A stretch of 64,000 nucleotides of DNA from JARRJS01 sp037388885 (GCA_037388885.1 JARRJS010000053.1:9473-73472), one strand, 5' to 3'; positions 52,361 to 60,223 are shown, numbered from the stretch's first letter. The notes: generated by a model from the sequence alone, not told the origin. Translations and numbers: made by a program.

Positions 52361-53128
52361 GTGCGGTACGCGCTGATCGGCGACATACACGGGAACCTGC
52401 CGGCGCTGGAGGCGGTGCTGGCCGCCATCGACGCCCGCGGTGACGTGGACGCGGTGGTCCACCTGGGCGACCTGGTGGGGTACGCGCCGTGGCCGAACGA
52501 GGTGGTGTCTCTGCTGCGGGCCCGGGCAATCGCGGGCGTGGCGGGCAACTACGACTCGACGACGGCTACGGACTACGACCATTGCGGCTGTGCGTACGAA
52601 GACCCGCGGCAGGAAGAGCTGTCGCACTTGAGCTACGGGTGGACGCGGGAGCATGTGACGCCGGAGACGAAGGCGTACCTGGGCGCGCTGCCGTTCCGGC
52701 TGGACCTTCGTCCGCTGGGCGGGCACCGGGCGGGGCCCACGTTGCGCGTGGTGCACGGTGCGCCGACGCTGAACACGTTGTACTGGAAGGAAGACCGCCC
52801 GGACTCGTTCTGCACGAAAATGGCGGAGCGCCTGGGTGCGAAGTCGGGCGATGTCGTGTCGTTCGGCCACACGCACTTCCCCTGGCAGCGGGCAGTGGAC
52901 GGCGTGCATTTCGTGAATGCCGGCTCCGTCGGCCGGCCGAAGGACGGGGATGCACGCGCGTGCTACGCCATGGTAGAGCTGGGCAGGGACGAACCGCGGA
53001 TCGAGATCGTACGGGTCGAGTATGACGTGGCGAAGGCCGCCGCGGCGATTCGGGCCAGCGCATTGCCCGACGAGTTCGCCGAGGTGCTCGAAACGGGCGG
53101 GGCACCGAAGCGCGTCGGGGTGGCCTGA
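52361..53128 (+). CDS. Metallophosphoesterase, first gene of the ars operon
   Basis: 255 aa from GTG 52361; GGAGGAG is 3-5 bases upstream, better than the in-frame ATG at 52328 that lies in the -10 box. Calcineurin-like motifs: IGDIHGNLPALEA, HLGDLVGYAP, GNYD, VHGAPT and FGHTHFPW, with NAGSVGRPKDG. A CGCAYED segment adds two Cys in the region after GNYD. Such soluble enzymes hydrolyse phosphomonoesters or diesters. It is directly behind the ArsR-controlled promoter, so an arsenic-linked role is likely but undefined. Confidence 0.85.
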   Translation: MRYALIGDIHGNLPALEAVLAAIDARGDVDAVVHLGDLVGYAPWPNEVVSLLRARAIAGVAGNYDSTTATDYDHCGCAYEDPRQEELSHLSYGWTREHVTPETKAYLGALPFRLDLRPLGGHRAGPTLRVVHGAPTLNTLYWKEDRPDSFCTKMAERLGAKSGDVVSFGHTHFPWQRAVDGVHFVNAGSVGRPKDGDARACYAMVELGRDEPRIEIVRVEYDVAKAAAAIRASALPDEFAEVLETGGAPKRVGVA

Positions 53129-53197
53129 AGGACGAATTCGAATTCGAATTCGTGGTGGGGCGAGGGTGGTGAGGCGAAGCTGGTGAAGGGAGACGGC

Positions 53198-53551
53198 ATG
53201 ACAACGAGGACCATGAGAGCGACGGCCGTGAAGAGGACCTTGGCCGATGCGGATCTTGCCCGGCGTTTCCAGGCGTTGGCGGACGAGAAGCGTCTGCGGA
53301 TCCTGGACATCCTGCGTGATGGTGAGCATTGCGTGTGCTATCTGACCGAAGCGCTGGATGTGGCCCAGTCGCTATTGTCCTTCCACCTCAAGACCCTGAA
53401 GGATGCGGGCCTGGTGTCGGACCGCCGGGATGGCCGCTGGGTGCATTACTCGCTGATACCGCAAGCGGTGGCGGAGCTGGAGGAGACGCTGGGTGCCCTG
53501 CATGCGGACGCTCTGACGTGCGACGGGCAGGGCGGCACGTGTTGCGGTTGA
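53198..53551 (+). CDS. arsR: ArsR-family arsenic-sensing repressor
   Basis: 117 aa; ATG 53198 is preceded by GGGAG at five bases, so it is preferred over the GTG at 53183. Winged-helix HTH: RFQALADEKRLRILDILRDG, then HCVCYLTEAL with the metal-site Cys pair, and SQSLLSFHLKTL-like recognition helix (VAQSLLSFHLKTLKDAGLV). The C terminus has three more Cys (TCDGQGGTCCG) that could complete an As(III) site. It should bind the two operators at 52309 and 53611. Confidence 0.92.
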   Translation: MTTRTMRATAVKRTLADADLARRFQALADEKRLRILDILRDGEHCVCYLTEALDVAQSLLSFHLKTLKDAGLVSDRRDGRWVHYSLIPQAVAELEETLGALHADALTCDGQGGTCCG

Positions 53552-53553
53552 TT

Positions 53554-53600
53554 ACACGGAAGGCACGACAAGCACGTGTCTTCGTGTGCCGTGTTTTTTT
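53554..53600 (+). terminator. Terminator or attenuator between arsR and arsM
   Basis: GGCACGA (53562-53568) pairs with TCGTGTGCC (53582-53590, one bulge), extended by ACAC/GTGT, and is followed by seven Ts to 53600. It should partly stop transcripts from the upstream promoter. Its right arm contains the dispersed GTGTCTTCGTGTG repeat. Confidence 0.6.
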
Positions 53601-53610
53601 GGAAGAAATA

Positions 53611-53626
53611 TTCAATTTTCGTTGAT
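53611..53626. promoter_or_regulatory. Second ArsR operator, abutting arsM
   Basis: TTCAA-TTTTCG-TTGAT differs from the first operator's arms by one base and has the same N6 spacing. It ends one base before the arsM ATG at 53627. Confidence 0.65.
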
Positions 53627-54466
53627 ATGGAGGCCGACAGGGGGGATGGTGACGAGTTGAAGGACGTGGTGCGGCGGCGCTACGGTGAGGCGGCGTTGCG
53701 GGTGGTGAGCGGGCAGGGTAGCGCGTGCTGTGGCGCGACGGCGGCATGCGATTGCGGTCCGGACCCGATCACGTCGGACCTGTACGAGGCGGGCGAGGCG
53801 GCGGTATTGCCGGAGGATGCGGTGTTGGCGTCACTGGGCTGCGGCAACCCGACGGCCTTGGCGGAGCTGCGGGAGGGTGAAGTGGTGCTGGACCTGGGTT
53901 CGGGCGGTGGCGTCGACGTGCTGTTGTCGGCGCGGCGGGTGGGTCCGACGGGCAAGGCGTACGGGCTGGACATGACGGACGAGATGCTGGCGCTGGCGCG
54001 GTCGAACGCGGCGAAGGCGGGTGCTGAGAACGTGGAGTTCTTGAAGGGTGAGATCGAGGCGATCCCGCTGCCGGACGCGAGCGTGGACGTGATCATCTCC
54101 AATTGTGTGATCAATCTGTCGGGGGACAAGCCGACGGTGCTGCGCGAAGCCTACCGGGTGTTGAAGCCGGGCGGCCGTTTCGCGGTGTCGGATGTGGTGG
54201 TGCGGGGCGACGTGCCGGCGGCAGTGCGGCGCAGCATGGAGTTGTGGGTGGGGTGTGTGGCGGGGGCGCTGGAGGAATCGGAGTTCCGGGGGCTGCTGGA
54301 AGAAGTGGGTTTCGAAGCCGTCGACATCGAGCCGACGCGGGTGTACCGGGCGGAGGATGCGCGAGCGTTCCTGGAAGGTGCCGGCCTGGACGCGGACGCG
54401 GTGGCGCCGGAGGTGGACGGCCACTTCATGGCGGCGTTCGTGCGGGCGCGTAAGCCGGAGGCGTGA
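53627..54466 (+). CDS. arsM: Arsenite S-adenosylmethionine methyltransferase
   Basis: 279 aa. Rossmann SAM site VVLDLGSGGGVDVLLSA, GLDMTDEML, ISNCVINLS with the conserved catalytic Cys, and a further conserved Cys at WVGCVAGALEE; LASLGCGNP supplies the N-terminal Cys. These are the Cys of ArsM that bind As(III). It methylates arsenite to mono- and dimethyl species. The ATG at 53627 has no ribosome site and touches an ArsR operator; a TTG at 53657 behind AGGGGGG, giving a start at LKDVVRRRYGE, is a credible alternative. Confidence 0.92.
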   Translation: MEADRGDGDELKDVVRRRYGEAALRVVSGQGSACCGATAACDCGPDPITSDLYEAGEAAVLPEDAVLASLGCGNPTALAELREGEVVLDLGSGGGVDVLLSARRVGPTGKAYGLDMTDEMLALARSNAAKAGAENVEFLKGEIEAIPLPDASVDVIISNCVINLSGDKPTVLREAYRVLKPGGRFAVSDVVVRGDVPAAVRRSMELWVGCVAGALEESEFRGLLEEVGFEAVDIEPTRVYRAEDARAFLEGAGLDADAVAPEVDGHFMAAFVRARKPEA

Positions 54467-54467
54467 A

Positions 54468-55553
54468 GTGGCGACGCGTCGTCTTTCCTTTGTGGACCGC
54501 TACCTGACCCTGTGGATCTTCGCGGCCATGGCGGTCGGGGTGGGCATCGGGTACGTGTGGCCGGCGGCGGTGTCGTCGTTCACGGCGGCGACGGAAGTGG
54601 GCACGACATCGGTGCCGATCGCGGTGGGCCTGATCCTCATGATGTATCCGCCGCTGGCGAAGGTGCGTTACGAAGCACTGCCGCGGGTGTTCAGCAACTG
54701 GAAGCTGGTAGGCATCTCGACAATCCAGAACTGGATCGTGGGCCCGGTGGTGATGTTCCTGCTGGCGGTGGTGTTTCTGAGGGGCCATCCCGAGTACATG
54801 TACGGTGTGATCCTGGTGGGTCTGGCCCGGTGCATTGCCATGGTCCTGGTGTGGAACGACCTGGCGCGAGGCGACCCCGAGTACGCCGCCGGCTGGGTGG
54901 CGTTGAATTCCATCTTCCAGCTGCTGTTCTATTCGGTTTACGCGTACCTCTTCATCACGGTGCTGCCGCCGTTGTTTGGTCTGAAGGGCCTCGCCGTGCA
55001 TGTGTCCATGGGTGCGGTGGCGCGCACGGTGGCGGTCTATCTGGGCATCCCGTTCTTCGCCGGCATGCTGACGCGTTTCGCGCTGGTCCGGCTACGGGGC
55101 CGGGAGTGGTACGAGGGGCGCTTCATCCCGCGGGTGAGCCCGCTGACGCTGGTGGCGCTGCTGTTCACCATCGTCGTGATGTTCTCGCTCCAGGGTCACA
55201 ACATCGTGGAGATCCCGTGGGACGTGCTGCTGATTGCCGTACCACTACTCCTCTACTTCCTCGTCATGTTCTTCAGCTCGTTCTGGATCGGGCGCCGGAT
55301 CGGGGCGGGCTACAGCAAGACGACGACGCTGTCGTTCACGGCGGCGAGCAACGACTTCGAGCTGGCGGTCGCGGTGGCGGTAGGCGTGTTCGGCCTGGGC
55401 TCGGGTGAAGCTTTCGCGACGGTCATCGGACCGCTCGTGGAGGTGCCCGTGCTGATTCTGCTGGTGGGGGCGGCGCTGCGCATGGGTCGATCGATGATCG
55501 ATGATCGACGATCGAAGAGGGCTCCCGAGGTCAGCCCGGTGCCGGGTTCTTGA
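54468..55553 (+). CDS. acr3: Arsenite efflux permease ACR3
   Basis: 361 aa from GTG 54468, one base after the arsM stop. Ten helices and the ACR3 landmarks GLARCIAMVLVWNDLARG, with the essential Cys in ARCIAMV, and ASNDFELAVAVAVGVFG. It exports As(III) as a secondary carrier. The last ~20 residues (DDRRSKRAPEVSPVPGS) are encoded by a GATC-rich repeat, not conserved sequence. Confidence 0.94.
   Translation: MATRRLSFVDRYLTLWIFAAMAVGVGIGYVWPAAVSSFTAATEVGTTSVPIAVGLILMMYPPLAKVRYEALPRVFSNWKLVGISTIQNWIVGPVVMFLLAVVFLRGHPEYMYGVILVGLARCIAMVLVWNDLARGDPEYAAGWVALNSIFQLLFYSVYAYLFITVLPPLFGLKGLAVHVSMGAVARTVAVYLGIPFFAGMLTRFALVRLRGREWYEGRFIPRVSPLTLVALLFTIVVMFSLQGHNIVEIPWDVLLIAVPLLLYFLVMFFSSFWIGRRIGAGYSKTTTLSFTAASNDFELAVAVAVGVFGLGSGEAFATVIGPLVEVPVLILLVGAALRMGRSMIDDRRSKRAPEVSPVPGS
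55494..55514. repeat. 21-bp inverted repeat, left arm
   Basis: GATC-rich sequence at the 3' end of acr3. The reverse complement of 55678-55698 matches it at 20 of 21 positions. The arms are 163 bp apart and could close a long stem in the acr3 to permease mRNA. Confidence 0.7.
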
Positions 55554-55677
55554 GCGGGCGTGTCTACGGGTAAACCGGGGTCGGGGGTGCGGGAAGGAGA
55601 TTGATGGGGCATGACCCGGCGTGCGCATGGGCTGGCGACGCAGCGCCCGGCCCCGTTCGTACGCCGTGAACGACCGG

Positions 55678-55698
55678 CGATCGTCGATCGTCGATCAT
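55678..55698. repeat. 21-bp inverted repeat, right arm
   Basis: Pairs with 55494-55514 (one mismatch). It lies in the 189-bp gap between acr3 and the permease gene, 45 bp before the permease start; the remainder of the gap shows no promoter. Confidence 0.7.
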
Positions 55699-55742
55699 TG
55701 ACCATCGGGGCGGCCGACGCGGGCCGCCCGGAGGGATAGACG

Positions 55743-57244
55743 ATGAAGGGCACGATCGAGGCTCCGTCCGATCAAGAAGCGGAACGGGTCGCGGACGCAC
55801 GGGCCGGAGCGGAGGCGCAGTCCGGAGAAGGGGAACGAACGGCGGCGGCGCGGCCGACGACGGCAGTCGGTTGGTGGGGGCGTTGGCGCGCGTGGCGCGC
55901 GGGGCGGGCCGGTCGGGTCATGGCGACCGACTGGAGTCGCGAGTGGCGTCCACTGGTATGGATCGTGGCGGTGTTCGCGGCCGCCTATTTCCTGCCGGTG
56001 GACGCCGTGCGCTTTCAGGGCGGGGTCACGGAGGCCTTGGCGCTGACGCGGGATTACGCACGGCTGCACGTGCTCCTGTGCCTGGTGCCGGCCTTCTACA
56101 TTGCCGGCGCCATCTCGGTGTTCCTGAACCAGGGCACCGTGCTGCGCTACCTGGGGCCGACGGCGCCGAAGCCGGTGGCGTACGGCGTCGCCTCGGTGGC
56201 GGGCACCGTGCTGGCGGTGTGCTCGTGCACGGTGCTGCCGCTTTTCGCGGGCATCTACACGACGGGTGCGGGCCTCGGCCCGGCCACGGCGTTCCTCTAC
56301 TCGGGTCCGGCCATCAACGTGCTGGCCATGGTACTGACGGCTCGCGTGCTCGGGCTGAAGCTGGGCGTGGCGCGGGCGGTGGGCGCTGTCCTGTTCGCGG
56401 TGGTCATCGGGCTGGCCATGCACGTGCTCTTCCGGCGGGAGGAGCACGACCGTGCCGCCGCGGCGACGTCGCCGGTCGCAGGCGACGTGGATGCCGCGGG
56501 TCGTCCGCTATGGCAGACCGTCGTGTACTTCGCCCTCATGATCGGCATCCTGGTGTTCGCGAACTGGTGTGCGCGAACTGGGGCCGGCCGGACACGACGG
56601 CCGGGCTGTGGCACGCGATCTACTCGGCGAAGTGGGTCATCACGGCCCTGCTGGGCCTGGGCCTGGGCGTCACCTTGACGGCCTGGTTCGGGTTGCGCCG
56701 CCTGCACCTCGCCTGGATCACCGGTGTCGCTCTCGCGCTGGCCGTGCTGTTCCCCGGCCGGCCCGTGTTGCCGTTCGCCACGGCGACCGTCGGCCTGTCC
56801 ATTGTAGCCAGCCTGAGCGACGGCGAGCTGGGCGACTGGTTTGCCGCATCGTGGGGCTTCGCCAAACAGATCCTGCCACTGCTGCTCATTGGAATCCTGG
56901 TGGCGGGTTTCCTCCTGGGCCGGCCGGGGCACGAGGGCGTGATGCCTTCGGCCTGGGTGGCGCAGGCCGTTGGTGGCAACTCCATCGCGGCCAACCTGTT
57001 CGCCTCCGTGGCCGGCGCGTTCATGTACTTCGCCACTTTGACGGAGGTGCCTATCCTCCAGGGCTTGCTGGGCAGCGGCATGGGCAACGGGCCGGCGCTG
57101 GCGCTGCTGCTGGCGGGTCCGGCCCTGTCCCTGCCGAGCATCTTGGTGATCCGGAGCGTGCTGGGCGGGCGCAAAACGCTGGCTTTCGTGACGCTGGTGG
57201 TTGTGATGGCCACGATCACGGGCGTGCTGTATGGTGCACTCTGA
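55743..57244 (+). pseudogene. arsP: ArsP-like permease (DUF318/YraQ family), frameshifted
   Basis: The two frames join into a ~495-residue permease with about ten helices. AVCSCTVLPLFAGIYTTGAGLGPATAFLYSGPAINVLAM (in pieces CSCTVLPLF, SGPAINVLA) and GFLLGRPGHEGVMP, FATLTEVPILQGLL are typical; ArsP in this family exports trivalent organoarsenicals. The frame breaks after LVFANW: a 14-bp unit is tandemly duplicated at 56554-56581. Deleting one unit restores FANWGRPDTTAGLW. GGAGGGA precedes the ATG. It could export methylarsenite made by ArsM if the frame were intact. Confidence 0.8.
56554..56581. repeat. 14-bp tandem duplication causing a frameshift
   Basis: TGTTCGCGAACTGG (56554-56567) is followed directly by TGTGCGCGAACTGG (56568-56581); 13 of 14 bases match. 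Confidence 0.9.
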
Positions 57245-57257
57245 CCTGCGTGGAGAC

Positions 57258-57500
57258 ATGTCGATAGAGAAGATCCAGGTGCTCGGCACCGGCTGCCCCA
57301 AATGTCAGAAGCTGGAAGAGAACGCGCGCGCGGCGATTCGGGAGCTGGGCCTGGACATCACCGTCGAGAAGGTCACGGACATCGCGCAGATTGCCCGGAT
57401 GGGCGCTATGATGACGCCGGCACTGGCCGTGGACGGTGCCGTACGCTCGGCCGGGCACCTGCTGTCGGTGAACCAGGTGAAGACCTTGTTGCAGGGCTGA
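57258..57500 (+). CDS. Small thioredoxin-like protein with CPKC site
   Basis: 80 aa, ATG 57258 with TGGAGAC just upstream. IQVLGTGCPKCQKLEENAR contains a CxxC redox site and GAMMTPALAVDG the cis-Pro loop; LSVNQVKTLL ends the fold. This is the 'redox-active disulfide protein 2' type often found beside DUF318 permeases. It starts 13 bp after the permease and probably works with it, for example by supplying thiol or handing over metalloid. Confidence 0.88.
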   Translation: MSIEKIQVLGTGCPKCQKLEENARAAIRELGLDITVEKVTDIAQIARMGAMMTPALAVDGAVRSAGHLLSVNQVKTLLQG

Positions 57501-57567
57501 TTCTGCGGCGGTTTTCGGGCTCGATGGATTGAGAGAGGGCGCGGCGCTATCTTGGGGCGGCCGGCGG

Positions 57568-57593
57568 CGGTCGTCGGTCAACGGTCGTCGGTC
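57568..57593. repeat. Two-unit 14-bp intergenic repeat, copy 2
   Basis: CGGTCGTCGGTC occurs at 57568-57579 and again at 57582-57593. This is the same dimer as 6306-6331 in the other orientation. It lies 17 bp before the Gdx/SugE start. Confidence 0.6.
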
Positions 57594-57610
57594 GCAAGAC
57601 GGAGGCTTGC

Positions 57611-57937
57611 ATGGCATGGGTGGCGCTGTTCTTCGCCGGCCTGCTGGAGACGGCCTGGGCGATGGGGCTCAAGTACTCGCATGGGTTCACGCGGCCGTGG
57701 CCGACGGCGTTCACGCTGGTGGCCATGGCGGGTAGCCTGTACCTCCTGGGTCAGGCGGTGAAGACGGTGCCCATCGGAACGGCGTATGCCGTCTGGACGG
57801 GCATCGGCGCGGCGGGTGCGGTGGTGCTGGGGATCATCCTGTTCCACGAATCGCGCGATCCGGCGCGCCTGTTCTTCCTGGTGCTGCTGCTCACCGCCCT
57901 GGTGGGCTTGCGCATCACGGCCCGGGCCGGAGGGTGA
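57611..57937 (+). CDS. gdx: SMR transporter, Gdx/SugE type
   Basis: 108 aa, four helices. The essential Glu is in GLLETAWAMGLKYSHGF, and the GLKYSHGFTR and GTAYAVWTGIGA segments are diagnostic of the SugE/Gdx branch, which exports guanidinium in exchange for protons, rather than the EmrE branch. The 111-bp leader has no ykkC (guanidine) riboswitch that I can recognise. It follows the arsenic operon, but transcription from it is not certain. Confidence 0.9.
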   Translation: MAWVALFFAGLLETAWAMGLKYSHGFTRPWPTAFTLVAMAGSLYLLGQAVKTVPIGTAYAVWTGIGAAGAVVLGIILFHESRDPARLFFLVLLLTALVGLRITARAGG

Positions 57938-57940
57938 GCC

Positions 57941-58030
57941 GAGGACTATGATGCCATCGCCGTCGTCCCCTTCGGCGGCCTGGCGCTGGACATCACGTCG
58001 AAGCCGCCGGCCACCATCGAGTGGGAGTGA
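57941..58030 (+). other. Short coding-like fragment after gdx
   Basis: In the gdx frame, directly after its stop, EDYDAIAVVPFGGLALDITS and a further nine residues read as protein before a stop at 58028-58030, without a start codon or ribosome site. It may be the tail of a lost gene. The following 58031-58163 show no gene. Confidence 0.25.
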
Positions 58031-58163
58031 GATCCGGCGGCGTGCGGGAAACTAACGTTTTCCCCGGCCCGCGCGTCCATCCCTACGTGCGTCGCACGAC
58101 GGTGCGCTCCTCGTGCCGCCGCGCGTGACGCGTTCCATCTCGTTACAGAGCGAAGGGGGAAGC

Positions 58164-58835
58164 ATGGCCATGGAGCGGAAGGTCGAGCTCCTGCTCGCCG
58201 CCGGGGTCGTCGTTCTGCTGGCCGCGGGTTGCGCGACGGCCCATCCGACGATGGCGCCGGCGGGGATCGACCTGCGAGGCTCGTGGGTGATCGACACGGC
58301 CGCCAGCACCGGCCCGGGTTTTCGTCAAGGGCGTGGCGGGGAGACGGGGCAGCCGGGCCAGGGGGAGCCGGGAGTCTGGGGACGTGGTGGACGTGGCGGC
58401 TTTGGCCGGCCGGGCGGGTTCGGTGGTGGCATGCGCGGCGGCCGTGGTCGTAGGGGGGGCGGTCGGTACGATCCCGAGAGGATGGCGCGGATGCGCGACG
58501 CGATGCGCGCGTTGATGCCGTCGGCGAACCAGGTGGACGTGCTGGAGGCCGACACGTTGGTGCGACTCCAGTGGGGCGACGGCCGCACGATGGATCTGTC
58601 GACGAACGGCAAGAAGCACGAGGCAGACTGGGGCGACCTGAAGGTGGCCATGAAGGCGAAGTGGACGGACGGCGCCCTTGAGCTGGAGCGGAAAGCGGAA
58701 GGTGTGACGGTGGTGGAGCACTGGATGCGCAACCCCGACACGACGCGGATGACGGTGGATGTGAAGGTCAGCGGCCCGTTCCCGCGGGCGCTGCAATTCG
58801 TCCGGGTCTACAACCTGGAAAAGAACGGCTCCTAG
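58164..58835 (+). CDS. Lipoprotein with Gly/Arg-rich segment, function unknown
   Basis: 223 aa; ATG 58164 behind AAGGGGGA. The signal peptide ends LLAAGC, a lipobox. After a short DLRGSWVIDTA element the chain has a Gly/Arg/Phe-rich low-complexity stretch (~55-100), then a folded domain (VLEADTLVRLQWGDGRTMDL, KKHEADWGDL, ELERKAEGVTVVEHW) that looks like a small beta-sheet lipocalin-type domain. I do not recognise the family. Confidence 0.7.
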   Translation: MAMERKVELLLAAGVVVLLAAGCATAHPTMAPAGIDLRGSWVIDTAASTGPGFRQGRGGETGQPGQGEPGVWGRGGRGGFGRPGGFGGGMRGGRGRRGGGRYDPERMARMRDAMRALMPSANQVDVLEADTLVRLQWGDGRTMDLSTNGKKHEADWGDLKVAMKAKWTDGALELERKAEGVTVVEHWMRNPDTTRMTVDVKVSGPFPRALQFVRVYNLEKNGS

Positions 58836-58866
58836 CTCCGCGGTCCTACGTGCCGGCGGGCCAGAG

Positions 58867-58898
58867 AGGGCGGGCGGCGCGATCGCGTCGCCCGCCCT
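58867..58898. terminator. Bidirectional terminator between lipoprotein and fabI
   Basis: AGGGCGGGCG (58867-58876) and CGCCCGCCCT (58889-58898) form a perfect 10-bp stem; the loop GCGCGATCGCGT is itself self-complementary. It separates two convergent genes. Confidence 0.75.
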
Positions 58899-58919
58899 TG
58901 CGTCGGAGCTCCTGGAGCG

Positions 58920-59672
58920 TCAGGCACCGACGGCGTGGAAGCCGCCATCCACGTGAACGATCTCACCGGTGGTGGCGGGGAACCAGTCGGACAGCAACGC
59001 GACGCACGCCCGGGCCGCGGGCTCCGTGTCGGTCAGGTCCCAGCCCAGCGGGGCGCGGTCCGGCCAGTACGCGAACTGCTGGAACCCCGGAATGCTCTTG
59101 GCGGCCATCGTCCGCAACGGCCCGGCGGACACCAGGTTGACCCGGATCTTCTTCGGGCCCAGCTCACGGGCGAGGTAACGAGCGGTGGACTCCAGCGCGG
59201 CTTTGGCCACGCCCATCCAGTCGTACACGGGCCAGGCGACGGACGCATCGAAGTCGAGGCCCACGATGCCGCTGCCTTCGGCCAGGATAGGCGCCGTGGC
59301 CTTCGCCAGCGCCTTGAGCGAGTAGGCCGAGATGTGCAGCGCGGTGCCGACGTCGTCCCAGGGCGTGTCCATGAAGTGCCCGCCCAGCGCGGTCTCCGGT
59401 GCGAACGCGATGGCGTGCAGCACGCCATCCAGCTCCCCGCCGATCTCCTCCGCCAGCCCGTCCAGGTGCTCCTGGTTCGTCACGTCCAGCTCCACGGTCC
59501 GGACGGGTTGCGACAGTCGCTTCGCCGTCCGCTCGGTGAGCCGCAGCACGCGGCCGAACGATGAGAGAATGACCTCGGCGCCTTGCTCCTGTGCCAGGCG
59601 GGCCACTCCGAAGGCGATGGAGGCGTCGTTCAGCACGCCCGTGACGAGTACGCGCTTGTCCTTCAGGATCAT
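58920..59672 (-). CDS. fabI: Enoyl-ACP reductase (NADH), InhA-like FabI
   Basis: 250 aa. LVTGVLNDASIAFGVARLAQEQGAEV is the NAD-binding segment, SSFGRV replaces the usual SYQ/TGFGRL-type strand, and the catalytic Tyr and Lys are in PVYDWMGVAKAALES (Tyr-x6-Lys). DFDASVAWP and the AGPLRTMAAKSIPGF loop are closer to mycobacterial InhA than to E. coli FabI. It reduces trans-2-enoyl-ACP in type II fatty acid synthesis. ATG 59672 has no clear ribosome site but matches the family N terminus. Confidence 0.9.
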   Translation of the reverse strand: MILKDKRVLVTGVLNDASIAFGVARLAQEQGAEVILSSFGRVLRLTERTAKRLSQPVRTVELDVTNQEHLDGLAEEIGGELDGVLHAIAFAPETALGGHFMDTPWDDVGTALHISAYSLKALAKATAPILAEGSGIVGLDFDASVAWPVYDWMGVAKAALESTARYLARELGPKKIRVNLVSAGPLRTMAAKSIPGFQQFAYWPDRAPLGWDLTDTEPAARACVALLSDWFPATTGEIVHVDGGFHAVGA

Positions 59673-59775
59673 GGAGGTACGGGGTTCGGGTCCGTGAGGT
59701 TCAGGCTCACTCGTGCGGCCGTAGGGATACCCAACATACTGCCGTCGCGCCAGTCCCGCGCGCAATCGCAAATGA

Positions 59776-59805
59776 AACGGGCCGGCCCCGCAGGGTCGGC
59801 CCGTT
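59776..59805 (-). terminator. Terminator of the cold-shock gene
   Basis: AACGGGCCG (minus strand, 59805-59797) pairs with CGGCCCGTT (59784-59776), followed by TCATTTG. It lies 29 bp after the csp stop. Confidence 0.75.
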
Positions 59806-59833
59806 CAGCTGCAATGCAGCCTATTCGCCAGTC

Positions 59834-60046
59834 TCAGGCATCGAGACGAACGACGTTCTCCGCCGCAGGCCCCTTCGCGGCCTGCACGACGTCGAACTCC
59901 ACCCGCTCGCCTTCCGCCAGCGTCTTGAAGCCGGCCGCCTGGATCGACGAGTGGTGCACGAAGCAGTCCTTGGACCCGTCTTCCGGCGTGATGAAGCCGA
60001 AGCCCTTCTGGTCGTTGAACCACTTCACGGTTCCGGTGGTACGCAT
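59834..60046 (-). CDS. Cold-shock protein, CspA family
   Basis: 70 aa. The RNA-binding motifs RNP1 (KGFGFITP) and RNP2 (VFVHHSS-like, here CFVHHSSI) and the start TGTVKWFNDQ are intact. GGAGG lies five bases before the ATG at 60046. It binds single-stranded RNA and DNA and melts hairpins. The long structured leader (about 170 nt) suggests post-transcriptional or antitermination control. Confidence 0.95.
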   Translation of the reverse strand: MRTTGTVKWFNDQKGFGFITPEDGSKDCFVHHSSIQAAGFKTLAEGERVEFDVVQAAKGPAAENVVRLDA

Positions 60047-60110
60047 ACCATCCTCCTGGTGTTGTAGATGTCCAGGTTCGGGCTCGCCGTACCAACGGAA
60101 CATCTAACAA

Positions 60111-60130
60111 GTGCGGAAAAACGTCCGCAC
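60111..60130 (-). promoter_or_regulatory. Leader hairpin of the cold-shock mRNA
   Basis: GTGCGGA-CGTTTT-TCCGCAC, read on the minus strand, is a perfect 7-bp stem 65 bases before the csp start, between the leader terminator and the ribosome site. Confidence 0.6.
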
Positions 60131-60144
60131 GACGCTCACGAGCG

Positions 60145-60178
60145 AAAAAAAGGACCGGGACGGCTGCGTCCAGGTCCT
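60145..60178 (-). terminator. Intrinsic terminator inside the csp leader
   Basis: On the minus strand AGGACC-T-GGAC and GTCC-C-GGTCCT close over GCAGCC, and seven Ts follow (60151-60145). It sits about 40-70 nt after the predicted start and 99 bp before the csp ATG, on the same strand as csp. No minus-strand gene ends close upstream. Confidence 0.8.
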
Positions 60179-60223
60179 TTCGTACTCTGGCCCGGGAACT
60201 CCCCGGGGTCGCTCGTAGCGCAA

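Noticed and set aside
57501..57610. Guanidine (ykkC-type) riboswitch upstream of the Gdx/SugE gene
   Set aside because: The leader is short and holds a CGGTCGTCGGTC repeat; none of the conserved ykkC, mini-ykkC or type III motifs can be placed.
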